From positions 21,322-85,321 of the forward strand of contig JAGXHG010000040.1 in the NCBI GenBank assembly GCA_024636345.1: a DNA stretch of 64,000 nucleotides, read 5' to 3'. Origin of the DNA: Desulfobulbaceae bacterium. GTDB lineage: Bacteria; Desulfobacterota; Desulfobulbia; Desulfobulbales; Desulfocapsaceae. The notes under the pieces were generated by a model. It had not been told where the DNA came from. It was given only the letters and a program-made list of their open reading frames with translations, and searched no databases. The translations under genes and the position numbers were made by a program. Shown in pieces: positions 28,058-36,440 of this stretch. How positions within the stretch are numbered: position 1 is the stretch's first letter; the number at the start of each line of letters is the position of its first letter.

Positions 28058-28950
28058 AGGATAAATTCCCCATCCTGCTTACCGGGGCGGGTGGCCAGGT
28101 CGGATACGAAGTAAATCGTCTGGCCAGCGAAAGAGGCTGCTCCCTGATAGCCTTGACCCGCCAGCAACTCGATATCGGAGATGGTGAGGCGGTGGAGCAG
28201 ATCGTCAGCCAATTGCACCCATCCCTTGTCATCAACGCTGCAGCCTATACAGCCGTGGATAAGGCCGAGAACGAAGTCGAGGCCGCCATGCGGGTCAACC
28301 GACAGGGGCCGGCCAATCTGGCCGCCAGTTGCCATAATCACCAGATCCCCCTGATCCATCTTTCCACCGATTATGTCTTTGACGGCAACAAGGCCGGGGC
28401 CTATGATGAAAATGATTCGGTTGCCCCCACCGGCGTCTACGGCCGGAGCAAGTGGGAGGGAGAAGAAGAAGTGCGAACCCGACTGAAAGAGCATCTGATC
28501 ATCCGTGTCAGCTGGGTCTTCGGGCCGCACGGCAACAACTTTGTCAAGACCATGCTCCGGCTGGCCGCAGAACGTGACGAGCTGCGGGTGGTGGCTGATC
28601 AGCAAGGATGTCCAACCTGTGCCACCCACATTGCCGAGGCCCTGCTGACCCTGGCAGAAAAAATCACGAAAGGAATTGATGATATTGCCTGGGGCACCTA
28701 TCATTTTTGCGGCCTGCCGGAGACCACCTGGCACGGATTTGCGGAGACCATCATCGAAGAGGCCTGTAAAATTGGCCTTCTTGATCATGTAATACCGATA
28801 CATCCCATCACCACCAGCGACTACCCGACCCCCGCGCGGCGTCCCCAGAATTCCGCCCTTGATTGCCGCAAAATTATGAACACCTTTGACATGAAATTTC
28901 CCAATTGGCAGGAAGGATTAACCACCATGTTAAAAACCGTTATGAAATAA
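28054..28950 (+). CDS. rfbD: dTDP-4-dehydrorhamnose reductase
   Basis: 298 residues of the short-chain-dehydrogenase fold. LLTGAGGQVGYEVNRLASE binds NADPH, HLSTDYVFDGNKAGAYDEND is the RmlD signature, and VYGRSKWEGEEEV supplies the catalytic Tyr and Lys. PARRPQNSALDCRKI is the conserved C-terminal part. It completes dTDP-L-rhamnose. About 115 bases separate it from rfbB. Confidence 0.95.
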   Translation: MKDKFPILLTGAGGQVGYEVNRLASERGCSLIALTRQQLDIGDGEAVEQIVSQLHPSLVINAAAYTAVDKAENEVEAAMRVNRQGPANLAASCHNHQIPLIHLSTDYVFDGNKAGAYDENDSVAPTGVYGRSKWEGEEEVRTRLKEHLIIRVSWVFGPHGNNFVKTMLRLAAERDELRVVADQQGCPTCATHIAEALLTLAEKITKGIDDIAWGTYHFCGLPETTWHGFAETIIEEACKIGLLDHVIPIHPITTSDYPTPARRPQNSALDCRKIMNTFDMKFPNWQEGLTTMLKTVMK

Positions 28951-29066
28951 CCATTAGCGTTCTATCCATTCCATTACTGCCCCTTATGCCGTTCACTGTA
29001 TTTTCACATTACGATTATTTTTCAACAACGGCCTGGCCCTGATAAAACATGAAAAAAGGAAATAAA

Positions 29067-30188
29067 ATGCTTTACCAGCCTAAAAAAATCCTGGTCACCG
29101 GAGGCGCTGGTTTTATCGGCGCCAATTTTGTCCACTTCTGGCTAAGAAATCACCCGGACAGTCGGATTGTAGTCCTGGATGCCCTGACCTATGCCGGCAA
29201 CCGAGCCAACCTGCTCTCTGTTGAATCCCAGGAAAATTTTCGTTTTGTTCACGGCGATATCAGGGATTTCGATCTGGTGCTCGGATTGCTGCAGGCAGAA
29301 CAGATTGACACCATTGTCCATTTTGCTGCCGAATCCCATGTTGATCGTTCCATCCATGGTCCGGATGAGTTTATCGACACCAATGTTATCGGCACCCATG
29401 TCCTGCTCAAGGCGGCCAAGAAGGTTTGGCTGGAAAATCTCCAAGTACCCCTAGCGCACCGCTTTCACCATGTCTCCACCGATGAGGTCTATGGCACTTT
29501 ACAACCTGAAGATCCGCCGTTCAGCGAAAACAACCAATATGCACCCAATTCGCCCTATGCCGCATCCAAGGCCTCCTCTGATCATCTGGTGCGGTCCTAC
29601 CATGAAACCTATGGCCTGCAGGTAACCACCAGTAATTGTTCCAATAATTACGGACCTTACCAGTTCCCGGAAAAACTTATTCCCCTGATCATCAGCAATA
29701 TCCTCGATGGTCGGCCCCTGCCGATATATGGAGATGGACTGCAGATCCGCGACTGGCTTTATGTGGATGATCACAACCGGGGTATTGATCTGGTTATCCA
29801 CCAGGGAAAGATTGGCGAGACCTATAATATCGGCGGCAACAACGAGTGGACCAATATTGAGATCGTCAAATTGATCTGTAATCTCTTAGATGAGAAATTT
29901 GCTGTCCATGATGAGATGAAACAAAGATTTCCCCACGCCCCGCAGGTCGCTGGCGACAAGGCTGAAAGCTTGATCACCCATGTCACGGACCGGCTTGGTC
30001 ACGATCGCCGCTATGCCATTGATGCCGCCAAAATCACCAATGAGCTTGGCTACTGTCCGCAGGAATCCTTTAAGACCGGCATTCGTAAAACCCTGGACTG
30101 GTATCTGGACAATGAAGGCTGGTGGCGGGCAGTTATGGATGGCAGCTATCGAAAGTGGGTGGAGCTGAACTATAGCAAGAACACTTAG
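29067..30188 (+). CDS. rfbB: dTDP-glucose 4,6-dehydratase
   Basis: About 373 residues from the ATG at 29067, which has AAAAGGA seven bases upstream; an ATG at 29049 would add six residues including that site. ILVTGGAGFIGANFVHFWL binds NAD, HFAAESHVDRSI and FHHVSTDEVYGTL are family motifs, and SPYAASKASSDHLVRSYHET contains the catalytic YxxxK. It converts dTDP-glucose to the 4-keto-6-deoxy intermediate. It ends overlapping the convergent ligase-like gene by 4 bases. Confidence 0.95.
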   Translation: MLYQPKKILVTGGAGFIGANFVHFWLRNHPDSRIVVLDALTYAGNRANLLSVESQENFRFVHGDIRDFDLVLGLLQAEQIDTIVHFAAESHVDRSIHGPDEFIDTNVIGTHVLLKAAKKVWLENLQVPLAHRFHHVSTDEVYGTLQPEDPPFSENNQYAPNSPYAASKASSDHLVRSYHETYGLQVTTSNCSNNYGPYQFPEKLIPLIISNILDGRPLPIYGDGLQIRDWLYVDDHNRGIDLVIHQGKIGETYNIGGNNEWTNIEIVKLICNLLDEKFAVHDEMKQRFPHAPQVAGDKAESLITHVTDRLGHDRRYAIDAAKITNELGYCPQESFKTGIRKTLDWYLDNEGWWRAVMDGSYRKWVELNYSKNT

Positions 30189-31393
30189 ATCCGAGCTTCC
30201 GCAGACTCCTTTCGCATATAGAGCACGGCACTGAAAAGAGAGAAGAGAAATCCTGTCTGCGCAATGATCAGATAGGATTCGGTGAACATGATGGTCAGGA
30301 AAAAAAGGGGAAAGGCCAGACGGATCCGCTCCCAGCCGTCTGACAAGACAAAAGCCTGACGAATCTGAGTCACAAAGATGCCAATCAGGGCAGCCAGCCC
30401 CAGTAGTCCCAGTTGGCACAGGACAAAAACATACTGGTTATGGGGATTATCGGTTGCCACCATCCGCGGTGATTGGAGTTTATTGACCTCGGCATAGGCC
30501 GACTGAAAATCACCAGTGCCCACCCCCAGCCATGGACTCTTTTTTATGATTTCCCAGGAATTCTGCCAGAAGAGCAACCGTAAGCCCACAGAGGTATTCG
30601 GATTACTTTTAAACTGGCGAACCTCGGAACAAGCCCGATCCACACGCCCATGAAAGACAGGGCTGAGCTGATACCCGGCAGTAAAGATTACCGGAAGAAG
30701 AAAGACCATGATCAGCCCGGCGCGCAGAATGTTTTTTCTGAAGATCTGCAGAAAAAGTAGGCCAAGCAGAACAAAAAATACAATCTGACCGCCCCGCCCT
30801 TCCGTAATAAACATGTTGAATATCATAAGAAAGGCCAATCCGACCAAGGGCCAACGCAGGGCCGATCTGATCTTACCCCATATCAGCTCGTGACAGAGGA
30901 GATAAATGGCAAGGGCCAGCATGGGGTTGTAGATGACATGAAAGGTACCACGGGTGAGATGTTGTGTAGTGATATCCGCATAATGCAAAAGACCGAACCA
31001 GGCCATATAGGTCATGGTCACGGCAACAGTCATCCCTGCTAGAAAAAAACCTGTATACACCCGCCGCATCTCCCAGCGAGCAGTCGTCAAAAATACAGGC
31101 AAAAGCATGAGTTTCCAGTATTTTTTCAGAACATCAAGACCATTTCCCAGATCTTCAGTCCAGAGCAGGCCGATCACATAGAGGGCAAGATACAAAAGAA
31201 CCGCCATGGTAACCGGGTTTGTGGAGATCAGCCGTAACTTTTCCCGGTAGCCTCCTTCAACAAGCCAGACAACCAGGATCAAGATGGCCACTATCGAAAG
31301 GGCAGAGGTGGAAAGCGGCAGCACAAAGGCCATAACGGCCAGAAGCCATGCGTTCAGACGCCCTGCATTCTGTTGAAAAGTTCTATTATTCAT
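30185..31393 (-). CDS. O-antigen ligase (WaaL-like) membrane protein
   Basis: 402 residues with about 11 membrane segments and a large periplasmic loop near residues 280-330. The Wzy_C family region has FITEGRGGQIVFFVLLGLLF, SPWLGVGTGDFQSAYAEV and TDNPHNQYVFVLCQLGLLGL, which includes the conserved periplasmic HNxY histidine. Its N-terminus (NAWLLAVMAFVLPLS..) resembles ligases that attach O-polysaccharide to lipid A-core rather than polymerases, but the two cannot be separated by sequence alone. It is convergent with the rhamnose operon. It is distinct from the EPS-operon member at 8431-9924. Confidence 0.85.
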   Translation of the reverse strand: MNNRTFQQNAGRLNAWLLAVMAFVLPLSTSALSIVAILILVVWLVEGGYREKLRLISTNPVTMAVLLYLALYVIGLLWTEDLGNGLDVLKKYWKLMLLPVFLTTARWEMRRVYTGFFLAGMTVAVTMTYMAWFGLLHYADITTQHLTRGTFHVIYNPMLALAIYLLCHELIWGKIRSALRWPLVGLAFLMIFNMFITEGRGGQIVFFVLLGLLFLQIFRKNILRAGLIMVFLLPVIFTAGYQLSPVFHGRVDRACSEVRQFKSNPNTSVGLRLLFWQNSWEIIKKSPWLGVGTGDFQSAYAEVNKLQSPRMVATDNPHNQYVFVLCQLGLLGLAALIGIFVTQIRQAFVLSDGWERIRLAFPLFFLTIMFTESYLIIAQTGFLFSLFSAVLYMRKESAEARI

Positions 31394-31596
31394 GATGTTC
31401 GTTTCGTAGCAAATACCATTATAAAAAACAAGATCTAAATTTGGACCTCTTCCTGCGTATCAACAGTTCAATCCGATAACCTTGCTGTTGATTGTTCATT
31501 TCTTGTCCCTACATAAAAAAGATCATCTTGTTTTTCTTTTGCCAACCTTATTTTTTTGTGTAAAAGTAAAAAGATATCTTTGTGTGGAGCTCGTGC

Positions 31597-31618
31597 TTTC
31601 AACTGTTACTGGTTGAAA
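31597..31618. promoter_or_regulatory. 7-bp inverted repeat upstream of the ferredoxin gene
   Basis: TTTCAAC, an 8-nt spacer and GTTGAAA form a perfect inverted repeat about 40 bases before the ferredoxin ATG. No T-run follows on the plus strand, so an operator is more likely than a terminator. Weak evidence on its own. Confidence 0.3.
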
Positions 31619-31656
31619 AAATAACCTTCTAAAGAGTAAACAAATGGAGCATTATT

Positions 31657-31842
31657 ATGTGGGAAGTCATTGTTGATAAAGATAAATGTCAGGGAAGCGA
31701 AGAATGTATCAGTGCCTGTCCATCAGCCGTCTATGAGTTGATTAACGGCAAAGCGGAACCAGTGAACGCCGACGAATGTATCGGCTGTGAGACCTGTGTT
31801 GAGGTCTGTCCCAATGGGGCCTGTACCGTCACCGAAATTTAA
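31657..31842 (+). CDS. Small two-cluster ferredoxin with one Cys missing from cluster I
   Basis: 61 residues. The second motif is canonical, CIGCETCVEVCP (CxxCxxCxxxCP). The first reads CQGSEECISACP, where the central cysteine is replaced by serine (CxxSxxCxxxCP). Low-potential electron carriers of this size are common in sulfate reducers, and some carry Asp at this position and bind a [3Fe-4S] cluster. The protein therefore probably has one [4Fe-4S] and one [3Fe-4S] or labile cluster. GGAG lies eight bases before the ATG. Redox partners cannot be told from context. Confidence 0.9.
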   Translation: MWEVIVDKDKCQGSEECISACPSAVYELINGKAEPVNADECIGCETCVEVCPNGACTVTEI

Positions 31843-31859
31843 CCATCATATTTTTTTTA

Positions 31860-32603
31860 ATGATGCGTAGATTTTTTTTTGAACCGGCTGATAGAAATGG
31901 TGATGAGGTCCTGCTGCCCGAGACCGAATCACGTCACATTTCCAAATCCTTGCGTCTGCACGTTGGCTCCCAGATCCAGCTCTTTGATGGTACGGGGATG
32001 CGTTATCTGGCTGAGATAACAAACATCGGCAGACAGATTGTTGCCCGCATCCTGACGGCTGATGCCGATCAGCAGGAGGGAAGGGTGATGCTGCATGTGG
32101 AACAGGCAATGCTGAAAAATGCCAAGATGGATTTTGTCGTTGAAAAATGTACGGAACTGGGAGTCGCCAGTTTTACCCCTTTTGTCAGCAGCCGCTGCCA
32201 GGGCAAGCTGGATGATGAGCAGCGTGGCAACAAGCGGCAGCAGCGCTGGCAACGGATCGTGGAATCGGCCTGCAAACAGTGTTCCCGACCCCGGCCCATG
32301 GAACTGAAGGATGGTCTTTCCCTTGCCGCCCTATCTGCTTCTGCCAGTTCGGAGCAGCGCACCCTGCGCATCCTGTTCTGGGAAGAGGAAAAAGCAACCA
32401 GCCTGCACGACCTGCCTCCCCTTACTGAGTATGAGCAGATCCATCTCCTGCTGGGGCCTGAGGGTGGCTTCAGCAAAGAGGAGGTTGAGCTTGCCAGCCG
32501 CTCCGGCTATACAAGCGTCACTCTCGGACCGCGTATCTTGAGGGCCGAGACCGCCACAGTGGCCGCTGTTTCTATTGTTCGCTATCTAGCAGGCGATATG
32601 TAA
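31860..32603 (+). CDS. rsmE: 16S rRNA (uracil(1498)-N3)-methyltransferase
   Basis: 247 residues. An N-terminal PUA-like domain (RRFFFEPADRNGDEVLLPET, HISKSLRLHVG) is followed by a SPOUT-fold domain ending LLLGPEGGFSKEEVELA and LGPRILRAETATVAAVSIV, which form the knotted SAM site. It methylates N3 of U1498 in 16S rRNA. It starts 17 bases after the ferredoxin stop, so the two are probably cotranscribed, although they are not functionally related. Confidence 0.94.
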   Translation: MMRRFFFEPADRNGDEVLLPETESRHISKSLRLHVGSQIQLFDGTGMRYLAEITNIGRQIVARILTADADQQEGRVMLHVEQAMLKNAKMDFVVEKCTELGVASFTPFVSSRCQGKLDDEQRGNKRQQRWQRIVESACKQCSRPRPMELKDGLSLAALSASASSEQRTLRILFWEEEKATSLHDLPPLTEYEQIHLLLGPEGGFSKEEVELASRSGYTSVTLGPRILRAETATVAAVSIVRYLAGDM

Positions 32604-32617
32604 GGCCCGTAAGACCC

Positions 32618-33748
32618 TTAGGCACAGACCGCCAGAAGCGCATGGCGAGCCGGGGATTTCATCTCGGTGCCGCGCGCCTCTCCAATCAGCACGGAAAAGG
32701 GTATCTCGGCCAGAAGATGAATGGTCAGCGCCGTACGCCCATATTGACTGGCCGGAAAAGAGGATTCCAGCTTGGAGTTCCACACCTCCTTCCATGTCTC
32801 CGCCTGGGGTAGAAGCGAGGCCGGATCACTGACGTTCAGATTTTCGGCCTTGACCAGCTCGCCCAGGGCTGCAGCCAGCTCCTGCAGATGGGACTGCATC
32901 TCGCCCCTGAACTGCTCGATATTCCTTATCGCCTCCGTATCCTCCTGGCTGATCCTGGCCGGAAGATCAATCTGCAGAACTGATAGCGGTTCCTGCCCGC
33001 ATTCTTGTTCATACTTTTCCAGAAGGAGGTCCGCTGCCTCCTGACGCCTGGTTGTCCACAACCAGAAGTTTTCCGGCAAGGGACCTGACAGAAACAGTCT
33101 GCTCCAGGCCCGGAAACGATTCTTGATCATCCCTGGCCGGGGTTGATTCATCTTCTGTTTCAGTTCCAGAAGTTCAATGAAAGGATCTTCCTCAACAACA
33201 TCCTCATCCCCACTCTCCCTGATTTCTCCCTGCAGACTTCTGAACAGGGCTATCTCCTCATCATCGATCGCGGCCAGTTGCCGGGCAAGTTCTTCTTCTT
33301 CCCAGTCAAGCACCTCGGCGATCTTCAGCACCAGCCGGGCCTGCCACAGAGCCTCATCATGGCCCTCAGCATCCTTATCCATGCCCTGGAGAAGCGAAGA
33401 TATAATCGTCAGCTTGGAATTATCACCACGACTGGGCGGCGCGGACAAAGAGGCGAGGGAAAGATAATTCAACTGCTCAACATAATTATCTTTTCTGTTT
33501 CTGATATCATGAAGGAGATGCAGAAAACGATCCCGGTCCACTCCCAGACCTGAAGGAGTATGTTCTTGACAGAACTCCGTTTCCGTGAAAAGATGACTGC
33601 CTGGGGTCAAAGAACCGTCCTGCTCATCTTTCCCTTCCTGTTCAACGGGCTGGAGCAGATGGACGCTATTGAAGAAAAGGGCCAGGGGCAACTGCTGATA
33701 CAGGGGAAGAACGGTATCAGGGAAAAAAAGCGTATCAAGAGTGTTCAT
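32618..33748 (-). CDS. Conserved hypothetical acidic protein
   Basis: About 376 residues, cytoplasmic, rich in Glu, Asp, Leu and Gln, with no signal peptide or membrane helix. Long helical stretches are likely (VLKIAEVLDWEEEELARQL; ELLELKQKMNQPRP; WTTRRQEAADLLLEKYEQEC). I recognise no family. The start is the ATG at 33748; the TTG at 33754 is the only further in-frame start nearby. It is convergent with rsmE (14 bases between stops), and its start abuts the divergent membrane-protein start within one CATATG. Function unknown. Confidence 0.72.
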   Translation of the reverse strand: MNTLDTLFFPDTVLPLYQQLPLALFFNSVHLLQPVEQEGKDEQDGSLTPGSHLFTETEFCQEHTPSGLGVDRDRFLHLLHDIRNRKDNYVEQLNYLSLASLSAPPSRGDNSKLTIISSLLQGMDKDAEGHDEALWQARLVLKIAEVLDWEEEELARQLAAIDDEEIALFRSLQGEIRESGDEDVVEEDPFIELLELKQKMNQPRPGMIKNRFRAWSRLFLSGPLPENFWLWTTRRQEAADLLLEKYEQECGQEPLSVLQIDLPARISQEDTEAIRNIEQFRGEMQSHLQELAAALGELVKAENLNVSDPASLLPQAETWKEVWNSKLESSFPASQYGRTALTIHLLAEIPFSVLIGEARGTEMKSPARHALLAVCA

Positions 33749-34045
33749 ATGCAAAGCGTGAAGGAAAAAGTATCATTTTATCTGACGGCGGCAGGCTACC
33801 TGCTTTTTAATTTGCGGCCTGGTGCCGATCTGACGGTGACCGTGCAGTCCACCCTGTGGCAGATCCTGCAGACGGCGCCCTATGTTGCCGGCGTCACCTG
33901 GTTTATCATCGCCCTGCTGCAATACATGTCCGAGGGCGAAAAGGTGTCATGGGAACGCCGCTTTCGATTGTTTTTCACCATAGGAATTTTTGCCGGTCTT
34001 GTCCATGCAATTATTGAATATACCGGTAAAGGGGTTGGCCAGTAA
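33749..34045 (+). CDS. Small two-helix membrane protein, unknown
   Basis: 98 residues from the ATG at 33749; the longer open frame to 33560 lies entirely over the opposite gene. Two membrane segments are visible, around residues 33-55 (TAPYVAGVTWFIIALLQYM) and 70-90 (LFFTIGIFAGLVHAIIEYTG), separated by a charged loop. No family recognised. No clear Shine-Dalgarno precedes it. It lies just ahead of the second Na/Pi transporter gene, but the 154-base gap argues against tight coupling. Confidence 0.6.
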   Translation: MQSVKEKVSFYLTAAGYLLFNLRPGADLTVTVQSTLWQILQTAPYVAGVTWFIIALLQYMSEGEKVSWERRFRLFFTIGIFAGLVHAIIEYTGKGVGQ

Positions 34046-34199
34046 ACTGGAAACAATGGCGATCTCAATCTGACTTCTTAAGATTATGGCGCTGATGTTT
34101 TTTTATCTTTTCTCTTTACCTACTGCTCTTCATCGGAACCGGAAGACAAGCATGTGGGAATAGAGTTAATCAATTGCTTTTTCAACGTCGGTCACGTCT

Positions 34200-35927
34200 A
34201 TGAATGATTCGTTAGATCTCTGGAAACTGCTGGCCGGTCTCTCTATCTTCCTCTATGGGATGTTTCTTCTGGAAGACGCCATCAAGGCCATGTCCGGCAG
34301 GGCCTTCCGCCAGATGATCAGGTATTATACCAACGGCCGTCTGCGCTCCATCGGCAGCGGCGCCTTTATCACCGCGATCCTCCAGTCCAGTTCGGCGGTC
34401 TCTCTCATGGTCCTGGCCTTTGTGGGAGCAGGGGTGATGACCATGGAAAACGGGATCGGAGTAATGATGGGCGCCAATATCGGTACCACTCTTACCTCCT
34501 GGATCGTAGCGGTTTTCGGCTTTAAACTGAAGATCGAAGCCTTTGCCCTGCCTCTGGTCGCCGCAGGCGGGCTCATTTTCATTATTTTCGGCCCCTCTTC
34601 CAAGCTCTTTCAGGGCAGCAGGCTGCTGATCGGTTTCGGTTTTCTCTTTCTTGGTCTCGATTTCATGAAGACCGGGGTCGAGAACTTTGCCCAGCATATC
34701 GACATCAGTACCATTGCCGATTACGGGCTCTGGCTCTACCTTGTCTTCGGCATTGTGATCACTGCCCTGATGCAGTCGAGCTCAGCCTCCATCGCCATCG
34801 TCCTTACCGGATTGAACACCGGCCTGATCACCTTTGAGACCTCACTGGCCATAGTCATCGGCGCCAATATCGGCACCACTGTTACCGTACTTCTCGGTTC
34901 CATCGGAGGGATCCAGTCCAAGAAACGGGTGAGTACCAGCCATCTGGTCTTTAACCTGGGGACCGGCATCGTGGCCTTTGCCGCCGTGCAACCCCTGTCG
35001 TGGCTGGTTTCCCGTTTCATTGATATCTCCACCAACGCGGTCATGGCCCTGGCCCTCTTTCATACCCTTTTCAACGTCATGGGCGTGATCATCTTTTTTC
35101 CCTTTATCGGAATTCTTGCTCGTTTTTTGGTCCGCACCTTTCCCGACCGCAAGGAGGTGCTGACCGTCTATCTCAATAATACCCCCACGGAAGTCACGGA
35201 TGCGGCCACTTCCTCCCTGCGTAATGAGATCCTTCACCTCTTTGAAGAGTGTCAGTTATACAGCCTCCGGACTTTCAGAATCGATGACAAATTGATTTTT
35301 GACCATGTGCTGCCCTTTGAAAAAAATTCACCCAAGCGCAACACACTCCCTGAGTTTTATGAAAACGTGAAGCTCCTGCACGGTGAAATCATCGAGTTTT
35401 ACGCCAAACTACTCAGTGCCCAACTGGCAGAGAAAGAGGCCAGAGAGCTGGAGCGTATGATTTATGCCTCGCGCAATATCATGAACTCCATCAAGAACAC
35501 CAAGGGAATGAAAAGTGACATGGACGAGTTTGAGAGCTCCGACAATGAATACCTGAATCAGCAGTACAAAGTGTTTCGGCGCCGCCTGGTGGAACTGTAC
35601 CATGACATCAACCGCTTCCTGGCGATTGACAATCCGCAGGAACAATACCGTAGCCTGCTGCGGACGGTGGTTCACATTGAACAGATGGACAAGCAGTGCA
35701 TCCAGATGGTGATGAAGAGGGCCGCTGCTGGAGAGATTAATGAACTGGAAATCGCCTCCCTGCTCATGGCCAACCGTCTCTTTAGCCAGTCCAGCCGACT
35801 CCAGGTATTTGCCCTCAAAGATCTACTCCTCACCGAGAAGGAGATCCACGAGTTTGACCAGGCCATGGACATGAAGGAACTCATCGATGAGGAACAGCAA
35901 AAACCGGCGGAGACCCCGTCCGTCTAA
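34200..35927 (+). CDS. Na+/phosphate cotransporter with C-terminal PhoU-like domain (copy 2)
   Basis: 575 residues, same architecture as the 22760 gene. It has repeat 1 ILQSSSAVSLMVLAFVGAG, repeat 2 LMQSSSASIAIVLTGLN, loops GANIGTTLTSW and GANIGTTVTVL, then a PhoU-like helical region from about residue 340 to the end (MIYASRNIMNSIKNTKGM). The two paralogues differ clearly in sequence, so they are not a recent duplication. Phosphate moves with sodium across the inner membrane. The downstream RAM-domain gene follows after 41 bases and may be cotranscribed. Confidence 0.92.
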   Translation: MNDSLDLWKLLAGLSIFLYGMFLLEDAIKAMSGRAFRQMIRYYTNGRLRSIGSGAFITAILQSSSAVSLMVLAFVGAGVMTMENGIGVMMGANIGTTLTSWIVAVFGFKLKIEAFALPLVAAGGLIFIIFGPSSKLFQGSRLLIGFGFLFLGLDFMKTGVENFAQHIDISTIADYGLWLYLVFGIVITALMQSSSASIAIVLTGLNTGLITFETSLAIVIGANIGTTVTVLLGSIGGIQSKKRVSTSHLVFNLGTGIVAFAAVQPLSWLVSRFIDISTNAVMALALFHTLFNVMGVIIFFPFIGILARFLVRTFPDRKEVLTVYLNNTPTEVTDAATSSLRNEILHLFEECQLYSLRTFRIDDKLIFDHVLPFEKNSPKRNTLPEFYENVKLLHGEIIEFYAKLLSAQLAEKEARELERMIYASRNIMNSIKNTKGMKSDMDEFESSDNEYLNQQYKVFRRRLVELYHDINRFLAIDNPQEQYRSLLRTVVHIEQMDKQCIQMVMKRAAAGEINELEIASLLMANRLFSQSSRLQVFALKDLLLTEKEIHEFDQAMDMKELIDEEQQKPAETPSV

Positions 35928-35968
35928 AGAATAGTGGAAGAAACTAACAACAATGATAAGGAGAAAAA

Positions 35969-36247
35969 ATGGTTACATCGATCATTCTCATCAATTCGGA
36001 AAGAACCAAGATTAACGAAGTGGCCGAACAAATAGCCGCCATGGACGGGATATCCGAGGTTTATTCTGTAAGTGGCAACTACGATCTTATCGCCATTGCC
36101 CGTGTTGCATCCAATGAAGACCTTGCCGATCTGGTTACGAATAAACTCCTGACTATCGAATCCATTGTCAAATCAGAGACCATGCTCGCCTTTAAGGCCT
36201 TCTCCCGTCACGATCTGGACGGTATGTTTCAGATCGGTATGACATAA
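35969..36247 (+). CDS. Stand-alone Lrp/AsnC ligand-binding (RAM) domain protein
   Basis: 92 residues consisting only of the RAM domain of Lrp/AsnC regulators: SIILINSERTKINEVAEQIA, then ISEVYSVSGNYDLIAIARVA and VKSETMLAFKAFSRHDLD. No helix-turn-helix is present. AAGGAG lies just upstream of the ATG. Such stand-alone domains form oligomers that bind amino acids or other small ligands and may modulate full-length Lrp proteins or enzymes. It follows the second Na/Pi transporter gene. Confidence 0.9.
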   Translation: MVTSIILINSERTKINEVAEQIAAMDGISEVYSVSGNYDLIAIARVASNEDLADLVTNKLLTIESIVKSETMLAFKAFSRHDLDGMFQIGMT

Positions 36248-36440
36248 TAGACTCACTGAGACAGACGATTGCCAAGGTTCTGGACAAAAAAGCACCTCGG
36301 CCAATACGCCATGATTTTGTGAAAGCGGTAAGCTCTGCTGATTGGCGAAGACGCACCACAACACCCTTCATGCCAGAAATCAAAAACCACTTGATGCGGC
36401 CTTAAGCCCTCATCCACATAAGCTCAGCAAACACCAAACC

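Noticed and set aside
33127..33140. CATCCCTGGCC in the gene at 32618-33748 as a possible eighth repeat copy
   Set aside because: The partner hairpin is missing and the flanks do not match the consensus.
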